From the NCBI RefSeq assembly GCF_000764305.2, contig NW_025931873.1, positions 1 through 64,000 on the forward strand: DNA of 64,000 nt, read 5' to 3'. Origin of the DNA: Hyalella azteca (taxonomy: Eukaryota; Arthropoda; Malacostraca; Amphipoda; Hyalellidae). Positions 62,530-64,000 of the stretch are shown here, one piece after another. Within the stretch, counting starts at the first letter, position 1; each line of letters opens with the position of its first letter. Position numbers and translations under genes: made by a program. The notes beneath the pieces are model-generated. The model had not been told where the DNA came from. It saw nothing but the letters and a program-made list of their open reading frames with translations, and searched no databases.

Positions 62530-63250
62530 GTTCCTAGCCACGTGTGGTCGTTTGCGGTTAATTTCGTTTAAGTTATTACGTCACAAAATGGTGCTTGAGA
62601 TTGTTTCGGTTTTCCTTGATTTTTAATTCATGCAAATTAAGTGATTATTCAGGATATCACTCCTCTGGAACTGAACTTACGTGTTGATTAATAATGAAAT
62701 TCTTTCTTGATACTACTTGCAGATATTAGGAGAATCGGAAACTGATTCTATTTGCACGAATTACAAATGAAATGATATAAGTATATTCTTTGTATTGTCA
62801 GGAAAAAATGACCAGCAAATTTGTTCTAATTGCGCGCTAACTACGCATGCGTACAACGGAAGATAGCCAAGGTGAGCGCTAACTGACGCATCAAAAATTA
62901 TCTAGATCAATGCAATATTGATCTACTCATCTACTTATTATCTACTTAAAATAATCTACTTTCCTGCGGGAACAAAAATCACATATGTATGTATCCGATC
63001 AGTAGAACTTATGGTGCAAATCAATAGGCAATTTGAGGAAGCCTCTGGATTATTCATGTTACTTTTAGTATGCATGTTACCTGGAACAAAAAATATAAAA
63101 AAATTTTTGAGAAGTGCATTTAACATCTCCGCTTTTGCAATAAAACCACAACGAAAAGTTATGACTATGAAGCAAACCAAAATTTCAAACTGTGAATCTA
63201 TTATCATCTTACGATATTTACCGCACTTGTGATCGAACAGTTGACGTGCA
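62530..63250. other. Non-coding spacer
   Basis: I see no supportable feature. Two overlapping opposite frames of about 105 codons (62918-63273) have no recognisable domain. Confidence 0.45.
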
Positions 63251-63402
63251 AATAATGAAGTGTCCATCAGCACCGGACACTACAGCGGACGCGGACAGCG
63301 GCAGCCGGCATCAGGTTGTCCGTGAGAGCTCGCGCGGCTAGCACGTTCCCAGGCTGAACACGCACGCATGTGATGCTTTCCTGTTACCTGATGCCGTCAT
63401 CC

Positions 63403-63920
63403 CGCTGCCCACTGCACTTATCACGTCACGTCGAGTGCCCAGCTTATATGTGATCTTATGATACGTGACTGCATGTAAATGTTCAGTTGGCCTGCGCCTT
63501 CATGTTCAGTTGGTCTATGTTGATTTATCAACCTTAATGCGCCTTCATCCCGCTGCCCGCTGCACTCACCACGTCGAGTGCCCAGCTTATATGTGATCTT
63601 ATGATACGTGACTGCTTGTAAATGTTCAGTTGATTTATAAATCTGTTATTTATCATGAGTTAACGCAAAATCAGTCGGCTCGCCTGATTAACGATGATTA
63701 ACATGCGTCTTTCCAAGCCGTAACTGTTATTGCAGTACTACGGGTCGAGTGCCCAGCTTATATGTGGTCTTACGATACGTGACTGCTTGTAAATGTTCAG
63801 TTGATTTATTAATCTGTGTTGATTTATTATGAGTTATGCAAAATCAGTCGGTTCGCTGGATGAGCGATGATCAACAGGCGGCTTTCCAAACCGTAACTGT
63901 TGTTTCAGTACTACTGGTAA
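63403..63920 (+). repeat. Imperfect tandem repeat, three copies
   Basis: TCGAGTGCCCAGCTTATATG starts at 63431, 63574 and 63745. Between copies, CCCGCTGCCC.CTGCACT is shared by the first two, and AAATCAGTCGG with CCGTAACTGTT by the last two. Spacing is 143 and 171 bp, and the array may continue past the window end. Confidence 0.85.
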
Positions 63921-64000
63921 GGATGAAAACGGCATTGGAATTACACGACGCTATTTTTTACCTGTCAAATAATTTTATTGAATTTGAAGGGTTTGAAGCG

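Overview
The window looks like nuclear DNA from an arthropod, most likely an insect or other pancrustacean. It is AT-rich, almost empty of long open reading frames, full of minisatellites, foldbacks and short non-autonomous elements, and carries a single unknown base at 10049. I find no bacterial operon structure, no recognisable rRNA or tRNA gene and no CRISPR array. The arthropod assignment rests mainly on one gene: a Bearded-family gene of the Enhancer of split m-alpha/m4 type, a family I know only from arthropods.

The one gene I can support well is on the minus strand at 59526-59945 (139 codons, no intron). The protein has an N-terminal basic amphipathic helix, a perfect NxxNExLE Neuralized-interaction motif and a tryptophan-containing IQFGTFWT block. 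Its surroundings look like a Notch target. A TATA box and initiator lie about 76 bp ahead of the ATG. Next come a full CRE, a CACGTG E-box, paired N-boxes and a proneural GCAGGTGT box. At 60343-60375 sit two head-to-head Su(H)-type sites separated by exactly 17 bp, the geometry of a Su(H) paired site. The 3' UTR carries two extended K-boxes (cTGTGATa) and a poly(A) signal.

Layout: 1-9.9 kb is mostly featureless AT-rich DNA with one copy of a short interspersed element (5.5 kb) and a small GC-richer patch with two Su(H)-type sites (2.9 kb). 9.9-11.5 kb holds minisatellites. 11.5-16.45 kb is a two-unit tandem duplication; the first unit is interrupted by a 1.27-kb terminal-inverted-repeat element that the second unit lacks. 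16.5-21 kb is mostly featureless, with one E-box plus Su(H) patch near 18.7 kb. 21.1-23 kb holds the second interspersed copy, a 207-bp near-perfect palindrome and a CpG-rich block with eleven CACGTG/CACGCG motifs in about 264 bp. 26.3-27.2 kb is a 105-bp satellite with an E-box in nearly every unit. 32.9-33.6 kb is a 353-bp duplication that repeats a Su(H)-type site. 37.4-43.5 kb holds minisatellites, a foldback inserted into a repeat, a GC-rich patch with Su(H) and E-box sites, a second CACGCG cluster and a 0.9-kb tandem duplication. 47-52.3 kb holds short tandem duplications. 55.2-55.6 kb is a 76-bp inverted-repeat element with the interspersed element in its loop. 59.3-60.4 kb is the gene. 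61.1-61.4 and 63.4-63.9 kb are further tandem repeats.

The best reading is a regulatory, gene-poor part of an Enhancer of split-type locus. The partner Hes-class bHLH gene is not visible here and would be expected outside the window. The binding-site clusters far from the gene are candidates only: they were found by reading consensus motifs and are unproven.
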